Assembly: GCA_002839435.1 (NCBI GenBank)
Contig: PGYA01000017.1
Span: forward strand, 22,075 to 86,074
DNA: 64,000 nt
Source: Candidatus Riflebacteria bacterium HGW-Riflebacteria-2
Lineage (GTDB): Bacteria; Muiribacteriota; Ozemobacteria; Ozemobacterales; Ozemobacteraceae
Direction of reading: 5' to 3'
In this document: positions 42,877 through 53,500 of the stretch, in pieces
Layout of the letters: every line of letters starts with the position of its first letter
How positions within the stretch are numbered: position 1 is the first letter of the stretch
Notes under the pieces: model-generated
Seen by the model: the letters and a program-made list of their open reading frames with translations, nothing else
What the model was told of the DNA's origin: nothing
Databases searched by the model: none
Program-made: the position numbers and the translations under genes

Positions 42877-44670
42877 TCAGTTTCCTGTTTCGTCAGCCGT
42901 CGAATCGCCAGCAGCAGCGTCTTTTTCCGGTTCCACAACGATTGGCGCTGCCTGGAAGTTGGGTTTCGTTAGGCCGCTTTCTTGTGTTTTCGGCATCTCA
43001 CTTTCGTTAACCGGCTTCACCACAGGAGCAGGCTGCACCTTCATATTTTTTGCCGCAGCATCGCGCAGAATGATAGATTTGCTCAGATCCGCTGTCGTTG
43101 TAGCAACTTTGGCTGAAGCAACCCCGCCTTGCCTTGTTGAGCTGTTCATAATGCCAGGCATGCTTTTCTGCATCTGTAGAACGGCAGGTCCTATCAACAA
43201 AACCGTAATACTTGGAAATATAAAGAAGACAAGAGGAACAAGCAATTTTACCGGCAATTTATTGACACGTTCCTCAGCCAGTATCATTCTCTGGTAGCGC
43301 ATCTGCTCGGCCTGGGCGCGGAGAGTTGGCCCGATTTCTGCGCCAAGACGCTGCGCCTGAATCAAAGAGCTTACGAAAGAGAAAAACGAAAGCACGCGAA
43401 CACGCTCGGCCATGTCGGCAAGCGCTTCTTCTAGGCTCTTGCCAACTTTGGTGTCAGCAAGAAACATTTTGAATTCAACTATAAGATCAGTATTTCTGGA
43501 CTTCTCAACGACCTTTGCAATACCACCGGTGAGGTCAAGGCCTGATTCGATAGCCAGCGAAAGCAGGTCGATAACGTAAGGCAGTTCGAACTCGATGTTT
43601 TTCTGGCGTTTTTTGATAAGATGACCAAGATATATGCGCGGCAGTCTGAATCCGATCGGACTCAACAAAATTACGACTAAGAGACCAAAAAAAGCGCCAA
43701 ATGAAAATGGATTAACAAAGATGATAAGCAAAGAAAGAAAAATGACCGCCGTTACTTCCATTATCGCGATGTATTCGTCTGCAGAAAATTCGGCCGCTTT
43801 GTTTGAAGCTTCGAGTAAAAACTTGACTTCAGCACGCAGCTTTTTGAAATATTCGCCGGAAATCGAACGATTGAGCGTGGCCAGAGGAGCCAGGCATGCG
43901 CGCAAAATAGGCCAGCGCGCCTGACCTTTGGCGCGAGCTTCGTTTTTGGCGACAACGGCTTCTTCTGCTTCTGGCAGAATAGAACCAGCCATGCGGTTGA
44001 TAAACATGAGACCTATGATAGCCGCCGAGAGGGTCACGATCATAACAGCCTGCCCAACCGGGTTCTCAAGCATGGGAACAAGATACTGCGGATGAAACGC
44101 GGTAATTATTGCGGCAAGCGCAATCGGAATAGAACCGACAAGATTACCGGAAAGTCGTGCATGAGCGGTTCCAGCCACGACCTTGCCCATGATTTTCTTG
44201 CGTTCGGCAACAGTCAAAACGATCTGACGATAAAGGTCTTCCAGATTCCCGCCCGTTTCCTGCTGAAAAATAGTAGCGTTAACGGCCAATTTAAGATCCG
44301 GGCTGGGCACACGACTGGCAAGATTGGTAAGCGCTTCAACCATTGACACTCCCAGGCGTCTCTCCTGTACGAGCGTCCTGAATTCGTTACAAATAGGAGG
44401 AGGAGTGGAAACAGCTATAAGCTCGAAAGCCTGGTCGAGATTACGGCCTGCTTTGAGACATGAACTGATCATCAGCAGAACTTCGATCAGCTGATCCTCC
44501 ATGCTGGCACCGGTTACGCTCTGAAGATAGCGTGAACGCCCTGACGGATCTTTATCTTTACTCATCTTGCTCGGATCAAAGTTTATATCGAGCTGCTCTT
44601 CGAGCACAAAGTATATGCCGATTACCCCCCCTAGTATAGCCAGAATCTTAATGATCGGAAGAATTGCCAT
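42877..44670 (-). CDS. TadB-TadC fusion, Tad pilus platform protein
   Basis: A 597-residue inner-membrane protein. Two T2SSF domains are visible: residues about 60-190 (LMISSCLKAGRNLDQAFELI and FQQETGGNLEDLY, TadB-type) and about 360-495 (SLAIESGLDLTGGIAKV and RLGAEIGPTLRAQAEQMRYQR, TadC-type). Membrane helices flank each. Normally TadB and TadC are separate adjacent genes; here they are joined in one frame by about 100 residues. A Pro-rich cytosolic tail follows (about 500-597). Its start overlaps the TadA fusion stop by one base. It likely supports extension of a Tad or type IVc pilus. Confidence 0.92.
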   Translation of the reverse strand: MAILPIIKILAILGGVIGIYFVLEEQLDINFDPSKMSKDKDPSGRSRYLQSVTGASMEDQLIEVLLMISSCLKAGRNLDQAFELIAVSTPPPICNEFRTLVQERRLGVSMVEALTNLASRVPSPDLKLAVNATIFQQETGGNLEDLYRQIVLTVAERKKIMGKVVAGTAHARLSGNLVGSIPIALAAIITAFHPQYLVPMLENPVGQAVMIVTLSAAIIGLMFINRMAGSILPEAEEAVVAKNEARAKGQARWPILRACLAPLATLNRSISGEYFKKLRAEVKFLLEASNKAAEFSADEYIAIMEVTAVIFLSLLIIFVNPFSFGAFFGLLVVILLSPIGFRLPRIYLGHLIKKRQKNIEFELPYVIDLLSLAIESGLDLTGGIAKVVEKSRNTDLIVEFKMFLADTKVGKSLEEALADMAERVRVLSFFSFVSSLIQAQRLGAEIGPTLRAQAEQMRYQRMILAEERVNKLPVKLLVPLVFFIFPSITVLLIGPAVLQMQKSMPGIMNSSTRQGGVASAKVATTTADLSKSIILRDAAAKNMKVQPAPVVKPVNESEMPKTQESGLTKPNFQAAPIVVEPEKDAAAGDSTADETGN

Positions 44671-46751
44671 TATTGTGCTGCCTCCTCATTTTTGGCGGTG
44701 GGGCTTTTAACTTTAAACAAATGCGCGTGTTGTTCAAGAAAGCGACCAGGAATTGATCTGATAAACTCAGGCAAGGCACCAGTGGGAAGCAGTTCCCCCA
44801 CGACGTGCCCATCTTCTCCTATCCATTTTTTCTCAAACTTGAATATTGTCTGTGTTTTGATAATGTTGTCTTCGATCCCGGTAACTTCTACAAGTTCAAG
44901 AAGCCTGCGACTGCCATCTGCCAGACGCCCGTTCTGAACGACAAAGTTAACCGAACTGGCAATCTGCTCGCGAATCGCGCGCAGCGGAAGATCAACCCCT
45001 GCCATGAGCACCATGGTTTCAAGTCTGGCAAGCGCATCACGCGGCGTATTAGCATGAAGCGTTGTCAGAGAGCCATCATGTCCGGTATTCATTGCCTGCA
45101 GCATATCAATTGCCTCGGGACCACGGCATTCTCCGACTATTATCCGGTCTGGTCGCATGCGCAGAGCATTTCGGACAAGGTCTCTAATGGAAACCTGATT
45201 CTTAGATTCCGTCCCCTGCTGCCTGGCTTCAAGACGGCCAAGATTAACCTGGGTAAGTTTTAGCTCTGCCGAGTCTTCAATGCAGATAACGCGCTCACTT
45301 GGCAGAATGAAGTTCGAAAGAACATTCAGCAGGGTAGTTTTGCCAGAACTGGCACCACCAGAAACAATAATATTCTTTTTGAGATGGACACAAAGTTTCA
45401 GAAATTCGGCCGCAGCCGGCGAGACGCTTTTAAACCTGTAAACCAGGTCTTCCATGCTGATGGGAACTTTGGAAAACTTTCTAATGGTGATCATCGGCCC
45501 TGTTAGAGCGAGCGGCGGGATGATGGCGTGCACGCGCGAGCCATCAGGCAGTCGGGCGTCAACATAGGGCATGCGCTCGTTAACAGTTCTTCCGACTGGC
45601 ATAAGAATACGCTCTATAACGGTGCGCACATGGTCCGAGCTGCTGAATTTTCGATCAGTCATCATCAGCCGGCCACTTTTCTCGACAAAAATACGATCTG
45701 GGCCATTAACCATTATCTCATCGACATCTTCGTCAAGCATGAAGTCTTCAAGAGGCCCCAGACCAAGGATTTCGTCAATTAGAAATTTCTTGACCTCGAC
45801 TTCGGAATTGTGTCCTTTAATCTTAGGGGGTGGAGTGCGCTGCATGGCATCATCGATCTTGCTTTCAACTTTGGTGCGCAGTTCATGATCAGATATGCCA
45901 AAATGCTTGTCAAGCTCTCCGACAACCTCAGACCTTAGTGCTTTCTGATATTCAGCCAGCTCTACCGGAGTGGTGTTTACCGGGTTGTGCATTTCTTCTG
46001 GCATTATCCCGGTGGCAGGCATGATCAGGGCATGTTTAACCAGCTCCTGAATACTGGTCTCAAGCGCGGCAGTTGTATTCTCCTCTGAAAGGTCGCCACT
46101 CAGAGGAATTGCACACTCCCGCTCGAAAAGCCTGTTTTCACTGTTTTCAGAAGTATCTTCCGCGTGGTTTCTCAGCCAGAGAATTTTTTCGACCAGGCCA
46201 TTTCGGCAGGCAGCTTCTTCTTTGAATTTCAGAGCAAAGGCCGGCGATGGCGGCTGGGAAGTATAAACGTACATCAGCCCATCGGCTCGACTGAGGAGAA
46301 AAACCGGCAAAGGCGACATCTTGAAAAGAATGTCGATCACCACATAACCATCGAGTTCTTCAAATATCTGAAGCAGATGCTGTAGAGAATCAGAAAGTTC
46401 ATGCTCACTGAGGTTAAATCTCGGCTCCAGCGTTTCACCGGGGCGATTTCCGCAGAATGGGATATAATAAACCCCTTCATGGGCAGTAAAAGTTCTGGCC
46501 AGATTATCGGCAGACACGGAAGCCCAGTTTCCCATGTAATATTCTAGGAAACTGTTCAAAATCAAAACTTTGTCATCAAGCTGGTCAAGAATACTTGATG
46601 GCCGCATGATATTGAATTCTATCAGCGCCACTGGCTTTCCGGTTTTTCGGTGTAGCTCCGAAGCAACTCCAGAAGCAATAAAAGTTTTGCCTATACCACC
46701 CTGAAAACTCGTAACAACAAAGGTTCTCGCTTTTTTATGTGATGTTGTCAT
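44670..46751 (-). CDS. CpaE-like MinD ATPase fused to TadA/CpaF pilus ATPase
   Basis: A 693-residue protein. The N-terminal 200 residues are MinD/CpaE-like, with Walker A FQGGIGKT at 16-23 and a degenerate later part. A linker follows. TadA/CpaF spans about 290-670, with [21 protein letters not shown], Walker A GGASSGKT at 465-472, the Asp box and Walker B region [15 protein letters not shown], and the His box [12 protein letters not shown]. TadA powers pilus assembly, and CpaE usually localises it as a separate protein. A single-chain fusion places the two in fixed ratio. The ATG at 46751 follows GAGGAGA. The stop overlaps the next start. Confidence 0.93.
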   Translation of the reverse strand: MTTSHKKARTFVVTSFQGGIGKTFIASGVASELHRKTGKPVALIEFNIMRPSSILDQLDDKVLILNSFLEYYMGNWASVSADNLARTFTAHEGVYYIPFCGNRPGETLEPRFNLSEHELSDSLQHLLQIFEELDGYVVIDILFKMSPLPVFLLSRADGLMYVYTSQPPSPAFALKFKEEAACRNGLVEKILWLRNHAEDTSENSENRLFERECAIPLSGDLSEENTTAALETSIQELVKHALIMPATGIMPEEMHNPVNTTPVELAEYQKALRSEVVGELDKHFGISDHELRTKVESKIDDAMQRTPPPKIKGHNSEVEVKKFLIDEILGLGPLEDFMLDEDVDEIMVNGPDRIFVEKSGRLMMTDRKFSSSDHVRTVIERILMPVGRTVNERMPYVDARLPDGSRVHAIIPPLALTGPMITIRKFSKVPISMEDLVYRFKSVSPAAAEFLKLCVHLKKNIIVSGGASSGKTTLLNVLSNFILPSERVICIEDSAELKLTQVNLGRLEARQQGTESKNQVSIRDLVRNALRMRPDRIIVGECRGPEAIDMLQAMNTGHDGSLTTLHANTPRDALARLETMVLMAGVDLPLRAIREQIASSVNFVVQNGRLADGSRRLLELVEVTGIEDNIIKTQTIFKFEKKWIGEDGHVVGELLPTGALPEFIRSIPGRFLEQHAHLFKVKSPTAKNEEAAQ

Positions 46752-46772
46752 GTCTCCTCTTTTCTGAATTTC

Positions 46773-46801
46773 ATTCAACCACAATGCATTAAAACTGTCA
46801 A
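46773..46801 (-). promoter_or_regulatory. Promoter of the Tad fusion operon
   Basis: On the minus strand TTGACA (46796-46801), 17 nt and TTGAAT (46773-46778) lie 22 nt before the ATG. The -35 hexamer lies 5 nt from the divergent promoter's -10 at 46807. Confidence 0.5.
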
Positions 46802-46803
46802 TC

Positions 46804-46812
46804 TGTTACAAT
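46804..46812 (+). promoter_or_regulatory. Extended -10 promoter of the ABC exporter operon
   Basis: TGT-TACAAT (hexamer 46807-46812) precedes the ATG at 46845 by 32 nt, with AGGGTGACA as ribosome site. The -35 is weak. It lies back to back with the Tad promoter. Confidence 0.5.
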
Positions 46813-46844
46813 CCATATTCAGATATTAAAAAAAGGGTGACAAC

Positions 46845-47729
46845 ATGTCAGATTTTGCCGTCGAAGTTGAGGGCCTTGAAAAAAGCTATGGCCAGACAAA
46901 AGTGGTCAAAGGCATTTCATTCACTGTCAGACATGGCGAAATTTTTGGATTTCTCGGGCCCAACGGAGCTGGAAAAACGACCAGCATCAGAATGATGATC
47001 GGAGAAATACCATTCAGTAATGGTAGAATCTCCATCATGGGACACCCGGTACCCGACCAGATACATCAGACGCGAATAAAAGTTGGCGTTGTGCCCGACT
47101 ACCAGAATCTATACGATCGCATAACAGTACGTCAGAATCTCGAATTCTTTTCTGCCTTGAACAGCGTCAGCGCGTCACGCATAGATGAGGTTCTCAGCGA
47201 AGTATTTCTGGTTGAACACCAGCATAAAGCCTGCAAAGACCTGAGCCGCGGCCTCCGCCAGAGGGCGCTCATCGCAAGAGGACTCCTGCACAAACCGCGC
47301 CTGTTCTTTCTGGACGAACCCACATCTGCCCTCGACCCTCACTCCGCCAGGCTTATCCGCGAACTGGTCATGCAGCTAAAGAACAATGGAACTACCGTTT
47401 TTCTAACAACCCATTATATGGAAGAAGCCAACCAGTTATGCGACAGACTCGCCATACTGAATGCCGGCGAAATAGTTGCCTGCGACAGTCCCGAAAACCT
47501 GAAGAAAAACTTCGGGCGCAAGGCCGCCCTGGTAGAATATCTTGAGCAGGAGACAAAACATAAAGCAGACTTCTCGCTTGAGAATCCTCAGGATATTGCC
47601 TCTCTTGCAGAATTGATCAGCACGGGCAAAATTCTTAGAATACATTCTCAGGAAGCGACCCTGGAAGAAGTGTTCATGAAAGTTACCGGCGCTCGCTGGA
47701 AATCTGGCTCAGAGGAAGTCGAAGCGTGA
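46845..47729 (+). CDS. ABC transporter ATP-binding protein, NatA-like
   Basis: A 294-residue ATPase with Walker A GPNGAGKT, a signature LSRGLRQR, Walker B LFFLDEPTSALDP and a His switch in TTHYMEEA. The C-terminal domain ends with EEVFMKVTG, typical of NatA/YhaQ-type exporters. It energises the ABC-2 permease encoded next, which overlaps by 4 nt (GTGA). Substrate is unknown. Confidence 0.95.
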   Translation: MSDFAVEVEGLEKSYGQTKVVKGISFTVRHGEIFGFLGPNGAGKTTSIRMMIGEIPFSNGRISIMGHPVPDQIHQTRIKVGVVPDYQNLYDRITVRQNLEFFSALNSVSASRIDEVLSEVFLVEHQHKACKDLSRGLRQRALIARGLLHKPRLFFLDEPTSALDPHSARLIRELVMQLKNNGTTVFLTTHYMEEANQLCDRLAILNAGEIVACDSPENLKKNFGRKAALVEYLEQETKHKADFSLENPQDIASLAELISTGKILRIHSQEATLEEVFMKVTGARWKSGSEEVEA

Positions 47730-48802
47730 ACATAAAGTTAATAGCAGCAATATTCCGCAAGGATCTTCTCGACAGTCTGCGCAATTATCAGGTTATCCTG
47801 ATGGTATTGACTCCGATTGTCCTCTCACTGCTGTTTACAAATGTCATGAGTGGCAGCAAAAGCGCAGCGGCATTGCCTGAAATCGGTGTCATCAGCAGTC
47901 CCCAGCAACCTTTAATCGAATCGCTCATCGACAAGGGCCTCAGCAAAAAGATTACTTTTTATCAGAATCGGCATGACCTTGAGTCTGCGATACTTGAAGG
48001 CAGAGTGCGCTTCGGCATAATCCTGCCCGAGATTATCTCGGCCAAAGGCGGCAAAAATCAGCCGGTCACCCTGCTTTACCCGCCGCACATACCCGATTTT
48101 GGCGTAGAAACGCTAAAAAGCGCATTTGAGGCAGAAATTCGTTCACAACTCGCGATAACGCCGCCGCCACTTCCCTTTGAATTCAAGGTTGAAGCGGTTG
48201 CCGGCACTACCAGCAATGCAAATGCCATGGCTGACAGCATGTTTCCGATGTTGATGGTCATGGCTATGGGAATGGTAGGTTTTCTTGCTCTACCTATGGC
48301 AATAGTCGAAGAGCGAGAAAAAGGCACCCTGAACGCGATATTTCTGACGCCGATCAAAACCGGAGAATTCATAGCCGGTAAATCCATTTTCAGCCTGTTT
48401 TTATCGCTTGCCACAATATTTGTTATGCTCAGCCTTAACGGTAAATGGAGCGACAACAGCGGCCATCTGGTTTTGATCATATTCTCCGGAACACTTATGA
48501 CAATATTCACCGGGCTGGTCATAGCAAATCTGGCCAGAACACAGGCGGCTGTAAATGCAATCGGCACGACACTTTTCCTGTTTTTTCAGATGATTCCCAG
48601 CCTGCAGCATTCAAGCGATGTCGTACGCAGCGTGGCGCCTTTCGTGCCCTCAACCTATATTTTTTCGGGATTGCGCAAAGCGATGTTTCTCGACCTTGAA
48701 AAAGTAACTATTAATGACGATATATTGATCATAGTGACTTTGACTGTAGTTGCGTATCTTATTGCTCATGGCGTATACAGATTTAAGAAGGCAGACAAAT
48801 AA
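47726..48802 (+). CDS. ABC-2 type permease, NatB-like
   Basis: A 358-residue membrane protein with an N-terminal helix after KDLLDSLRNYQ, a periplasmic or external loop of about 140 residues, and five more helices towards the C-terminus, as in NatB/ABC-2 exporters. EEREKGTLNAIFLTP is the conserved coupling helix. The start is GTG, overlapping the ATPase stop by 4 nt, so the two are translationally coupled. It probably exports a lipid, drug or ion; the substrate cannot be read. Confidence 0.93.
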   Translation: MNIKLIAAIFRKDLLDSLRNYQVILMVLTPIVLSLLFTNVMSGSKSAAALPEIGVISSPQQPLIESLIDKGLSKKITFYQNRHDLESAILEGRVRFGIILPEIISAKGGKNQPVTLLYPPHIPDFGVETLKSAFEAEIRSQLAITPPPLPFEFKVEAVAGTTSNANAMADSMFPMLMVMAMGMVGFLALPMAIVEEREKGTLNAIFLTPIKTGEFIAGKSIFSLFLSLATIFVMLSLNGKWSDNSGHLVLIIFSGTLMTIFTGLVIANLARTQAAVNAIGTTLFLFFQMIPSLQHSSDVVRSVAPFVPSTYIFSGLRKAMFLDLEKVTINDDILIIVTLTVVAYLIAHGVYRFKKADK

Positions 48803-48872
48803 ATCTGGCTTGCATTTGTGCACAGAATACAGTAATCTCAGAACTTAATATCGATAAATCCGGAAGAAATAA

Positions 48873-50429
48873 GTGAAAAACCTGGCTTTTGATGAAATAG
48901 TGAGAAATCTGCTTGTCTATCTCAAGGGACAAGTTCCTTCGCTCAGCTCTAAGGACGCCAAAGACGACGTACTTCGCCAGGTCCAGAGCATGACATTCAC
49001 CATCAGGTCGACGATCGTGCAACTTGAAGGCGCTGCCTTTCAGGATCCACGCAATACAGAAGACTACATGAAACTTGAGCACGAAATCGAGTCGCTCAAG
49101 GCAACCAACGCCAAGCTCGAAGAATCTCTGTTCCTGGAAATGAACAAAACTTCTGACACCAGTGAAAAGTTTCTTAATTACCAGGAAGAACTGGTTAAGA
49201 AGCAAAGAACCGAAGCAGCACTGATAGAGGAAATCGACAAGCTCAAGAAAAACATCGAAGAACTGGCTGAACGGCCGACACCCGTGCTATCTCAAAGCAG
49301 CAGTGTTGATGAATCTGTCTACGAAGATCTCAAGGCTGATGTTGCCGACCTGGAGTCGCGCCTTGCCCAGGGCGAAGAAACCATCAGCCAACTTCGCCAG
49401 GCCCTTCAGAACAAAGAGATAGAGCTCAGTAAGAGCAAAGAAGCTCTGATGGACGCCATGAAAATGGACAAATCAGAGATAGAAACCCTCAAAAGGCAAC
49501 TGGCCGAGATCTCTGCCGCCCGCAACGAAAACTCGATTCTGAGAACACGCGTGAGCGAACTTGAGGCTGAACTCAGCCGATTGCCTTCAGCCGACGCATA
49601 CCGCAACAATATTGCAGCAAGCGAAGCCAAAATCAGCTATCTCGAAAAAGCCCTGATTGATGCGCAGTCCGACGCAAAAAGGCTGAGAAATGAGCTCAAT
49701 GTGGCAAATCCCGAAGAGAACATCCGCGAGAAAGAAGCGCTGCAACAAAGAATAGTCGATCTTGAAGCAACTCTGCGCAGCGTCATAAAAGCCCGCGATG
49801 CCAATACAAAAACAGAGCGCTTCTCTTTTGCACCTGAAGAATGCGTGTATCTCTTTGAAACGCTCGCCACAACGGCAAGCAGACTGGCTCAGAGCCCTGA
49901 GAACCGCGATGTTTATGCGCGCGCCCGCGATTCGATAGCGATTCTCGAAAAATCAAATGCCATTCAAAGAATTCACACTATCGGAGAAACCTTTGATGGC
50001 AAGGTTCACAAGGCGGCAAAATCGTTTAAAAACGACTTCCTTCCTGACAACATCATAATCAAGGAAGAAGGCCCCGGTTTCGTTTCTGGCAATCGCCTGA
50101 TTCAAAAGGCTGTTGTCTGGGTTGGCAAGTCTGTCTTTAACTGCACAGAATGCTTCAACACCTGCCGACCACATGAATATTTCTGCCCCAAATGTGGCCT
50201 TGAACTTACTGCACCTGATGGCACCAGCAAACGCGACATGCCGCCCCACCCCGTCGAACTCGAGCCGAACATTCTTCTGCTCGACAAGCTGATAGATCAA
50301 GGCAATCTCAAGGCAGCAAGTGGCCTGCTGAACTACATTTCACGTGAATATCCAGGTAATGTCGAACTTGCCAAACGCCAGGCTCTGCTGAGCAGCGCCG
50401 AAAAAACTTTTGTAACCCTCGATAATTAA
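48873..50429 (+). CDS. Coiled-coil protein with GrpE-like wing and zinc ribbon
   Basis: A 518-residue cytosolic protein. The long coiled coil runs from about 60 to 310. Residues 360-420 resemble the GrpE beta-wing: IGETFDGKVHKAAKSF, then NIIIKEEGPGF and RLIQKAVVWVG. A zinc ribbon follows with Cys 424, 427, 438 and 441 (CTECFNTCRPHEYFCPKC), and a helical TPR-like tail ends the protein. GrpE is a DnaK nucleotide-exchange factor with a coiled-coil N-terminus, so this may be an enlarged, specialised form, but no dnaK is near. The start GTG follows GGAAG. A 43-residue membrane protein follows directly. Confidence 0.88.
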   Translation: MKNLAFDEIVRNLLVYLKGQVPSLSSKDAKDDVLRQVQSMTFTIRSTIVQLEGAAFQDPRNTEDYMKLEHEIESLKATNAKLEESLFLEMNKTSDTSEKFLNYQEELVKKQRTEAALIEEIDKLKKNIEELAERPTPVLSQSSSVDESVYEDLKADVADLESRLAQGEETISQLRQALQNKEIELSKSKEALMDAMKMDKSEIETLKRQLAEISAARNENSILRTRVSELEAELSRLPSADAYRNNIAASEAKISYLEKALIDAQSDAKRLRNELNVANPEENIREKEALQQRIVDLEATLRSVIKARDANTKTERFSFAPEECVYLFETLATTASRLAQSPENRDVYARARDSIAILEKSNAIQRIHTIGETFDGKVHKAAKSFKNDFLPDNIIIKEEGPGFVSGNRLIQKAVVWVGKSVFNCTECFNTCRPHEYFCPKCGLELTAPDGTSKRDMPPHPVELEPNILLLDKLIDQGNLKAASGLLNYISREYPGNVELAKRQALLSSAEKTFVTLDN

Positions 50430-50561
50430 ATGCCAGAAGAAACCAAAGACAAACGCAGTTTTCTCGAAAAAGTTGAACAGGAATTCGACTGGAATCTGAT
50501 CACTATTGTATCAATCTGGATTTTTCTGATGTCTACGTATTTTCTTATTTACGTAGGCTGA
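50430..50561 (+). CDS. 43-residue membrane microprotein
   Basis: ATG at 50430 directly follows the stop of the GrpE-like gene. The frame runs to TGA at 50561. It encodes a charged N-terminus (EETKDKRSFLEKVEQEF) and a C-terminal hydrophobic helix (ITIVSIWIFLMSTYFLIYVG), hence a tail-anchored membrane protein. It may be translated by coupling. The frame looks protein-like, but no family is known to me. Confidence 0.65.
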   Translation: MPEETKDKRSFLEKVEQEFDWNLITIVSIWIFLMSTYFLIYVG

Positions 50562-50592
50562 GTTCAAAAAGCCCCACACTTAAGTTTTGCCA

Positions 50593-53500
50593 TTACGGCC
50601 GCTGGTCGAAGAACCAGAGTTTAAGGGCGCCTGAAGTCGCTTTAACTTCTATATTGGTTGTAGCCGCGCCAGTGCTCGTGCGCTCATAACAAAGCAGGGC
50701 ATTAGTGCTCAGAGAAACACCGGTAGCCGGAACCAATTGCGGCAAAAATCCAGGCAGTGTCACACCATTATAAGTGCCCCGCAAATTAAGCCCCGACAAA
50801 CCATAATCTTTGCTGTCTGTCGATTGGTAGCGGTTTAGATACAGGCTCAATCCCCATTTGGCAAGAGTCACATCGAATGCTTCACCGGTAACGGCAGCTA
50901 CATTGGCTGTCCCACTCAATGAGGAGTTGACCAGAGCCCTGGTTACTTCACGATATGTCGTGCCATAACGGTTTTCCTGGGCCAGAAATCTTACAAACAG
51001 GTAAGACAGGCCGTAACTCTTAAGGCCAGACCAATCTGTGAGCGAACGTTCCGAGAAACTCTCCTGAGAAAGCTTGATGAGCGCGGCCGTATTGTCATCA
51101 CCCTGCAAAATGCCATAACTGCAGACTTCTTCGGCAAACTTGGACATGCCTTCGTTCAGCCAGGTCGCTTCGTAGCTGCCGCCATTTATACGCTTCTGCC
51201 AGTAGTTGACCATGTGTTGAAATTCATGCGCCATTGTCCCGTAAAGCGTTACTTCGCGCTCTTCAGAGTATTTTACATAAAGAAGTTTGCGCCCGTTACT
51301 CTCGCGTAACTGAATGTCGGAGAGATTACGTGCAATAAGATCGACGCCATAAAAAATGCCTAGAATATCCTCATCCATCGAGTCAGTAAGCAATATTGTC
51401 AGACGGCTTTCGCCGTCAGGCCCCTGTACAGGTTCCTGTCCGAAATAGTCTCTGATTCTCGGCTGGATGACCTCTTCAAAACGCTTGCGCACATCAGTGA
51501 CCTTAGTTGAAGACGGGTTGGCGATTGCATCGTCAACATAGATTGCTGTTCTATCGGTCAGACCAAGGCAGGTCGCGCTGATGACGTTGTCTGGATAAGC
51601 TGTAGTGGTCGCAACCGAGCCATAAGCCGGTATGAAAAAGCTTTCGCTTACTCCCACCTGCGGCGAAGCCATCGGTCCGGGTTCTACCGATGCACTAAGC
51701 ATCGGCGCGACTGCTGTTCTTTCGGCAGCGTAACGTTCGAATTCGCGAAACGCCGAAGCCGGATCGGTAATCTGCACCTGTGCCTGCCTGCTCGCGCTGA
51801 TATCGAAAATTGAACTACCTGGCGCTGCTACAGCAAGCACATACGACTTCGCGCCAGACGAGAGCCTCGGAACTTCTCCCTTAACCGTTTCACCTGCGTT
51901 GGCCGACACCGGAAAGCCACTTGAACGGTAACCGCTGGGTATCGGCACTGGAGTTACGACAGTAAAGCGGTAAACCGATCCACCTGTCAATTTGTTGTTT
52001 TCAAGATCAGTGACGGTATTGCTGGCGATAGTCAACTGATTGTAGCTGCCCGAGCGCCAGGGTGATGATGGCATAAAGCGAATAGTTACATCGTCTTCCC
52101 AAGTCCAGTTGCCAATCACTGCCGGCGAAAAACTTAATCCGGCCTGCGTTGGATTCTTTTGCACCGGTTCACTGAAAACTATGCGCACGACATCCGTCTG
52201 CGCCACATCTGTTGCGCCATTCGCAGGCATTACACTTATCAGCGTTGGAGCAGTATCATCATTGACAGTCTGCACATAGAAAGAGTAGATTTCTGACTTT
52301 CTATCCAGTTCTCCACCGTCTCGCGCTACTATATACCAGTAATACCTGGCGCCTTTGTTTAAATCCGCCGCCGGAGTCCAGCGTTCTTCGCTGAGATTTG
52401 AAGCGACCAGTTGCAGCGGAGGGGCGACAGTATCGAGATACAGATCGTAAACCACTGCGTCGCCCTCCGGGTCGCCACCGCTCCACGAGAATACAGGCCT
52501 GAGAGCGACATCTGCGGCACTGCTGGCCGGTGTAATTCCGACCGGCACATAAGGTGGCAGATTGGCCTGATCTGAAGTTTTGAACGACCAGACCGGCGAA
52601 TTCTCATTGGCCAATCCACGATCGTCCCGTGCCACGACCTGCCAGTAGTATGTACTGAGTGAATCATAAGGCTGTGCAGCGATATATGAAGGCCCGACCA
52701 GGTCTGAAACAATCTTTTCAAGAGGAAATGTCTTGCCCACAAAAAGATCATAGGTTATCTGATCGCCATCGGGATCGGTCGAAGCCCATTGCAGCTGAAC
52801 ATCCAGTGGCATGTTAACCGCTCCGCTCGCCGGGTAAACAACCACCGGGTCAGATGGCGGATTATTTGGCGGCGCATAGGTGCTGAAGCGCCATACCGGG
52901 CCAGGCGTTTCACGACCGCGGTTGTCGGCAGCTATAATCTGCCAGTAATGAGTTGTTCCCAGATCCAGTCCAACAATCTCATGGCTGGTGTCGCGGGTTG
53001 TCGTAACCATTTCCAGCTGTGTCGGATCGGATGAAATATAAAAAGAATAAGTCACGGTATCGTCGGGATCAGGGTCGCCACCAGTCCAGGTAAAACGCAA
53101 AGACGGCAGCTGATTTATCGAGAGATCTTCAGGCACCGGGTTCTTAGGCTGATATGGCGAAGCATTGTCGCCAACCCCAGTCTTAAACTGCCAGATAGCC
53201 GGTTCAGGCGAAACCGCATCGTATATGTCACGGCTGACAACTTTCCAGAAATAGACCTGATCACGACTGAGAGATGGAATACGATAGCTGCTTTCGGTCA
53301 GGTTGCTCGCAACGACCTTGAGATCGGCTCCCTGTGTAGCGATCAGCAGATCGTAAGTCAGCGGGTCGTTGTCGGGATCCTGGCCGGTCCAGCGGAATAC
53401 AATGTCAGTTCCAAGTTCTTCAGTCAGATTGGCGGGAAAAGGATTGCTGGCTGCGAGCGGCAACTGATTGCGCGGGTTGGGCGGCAGGCTGCTGCCCGAA

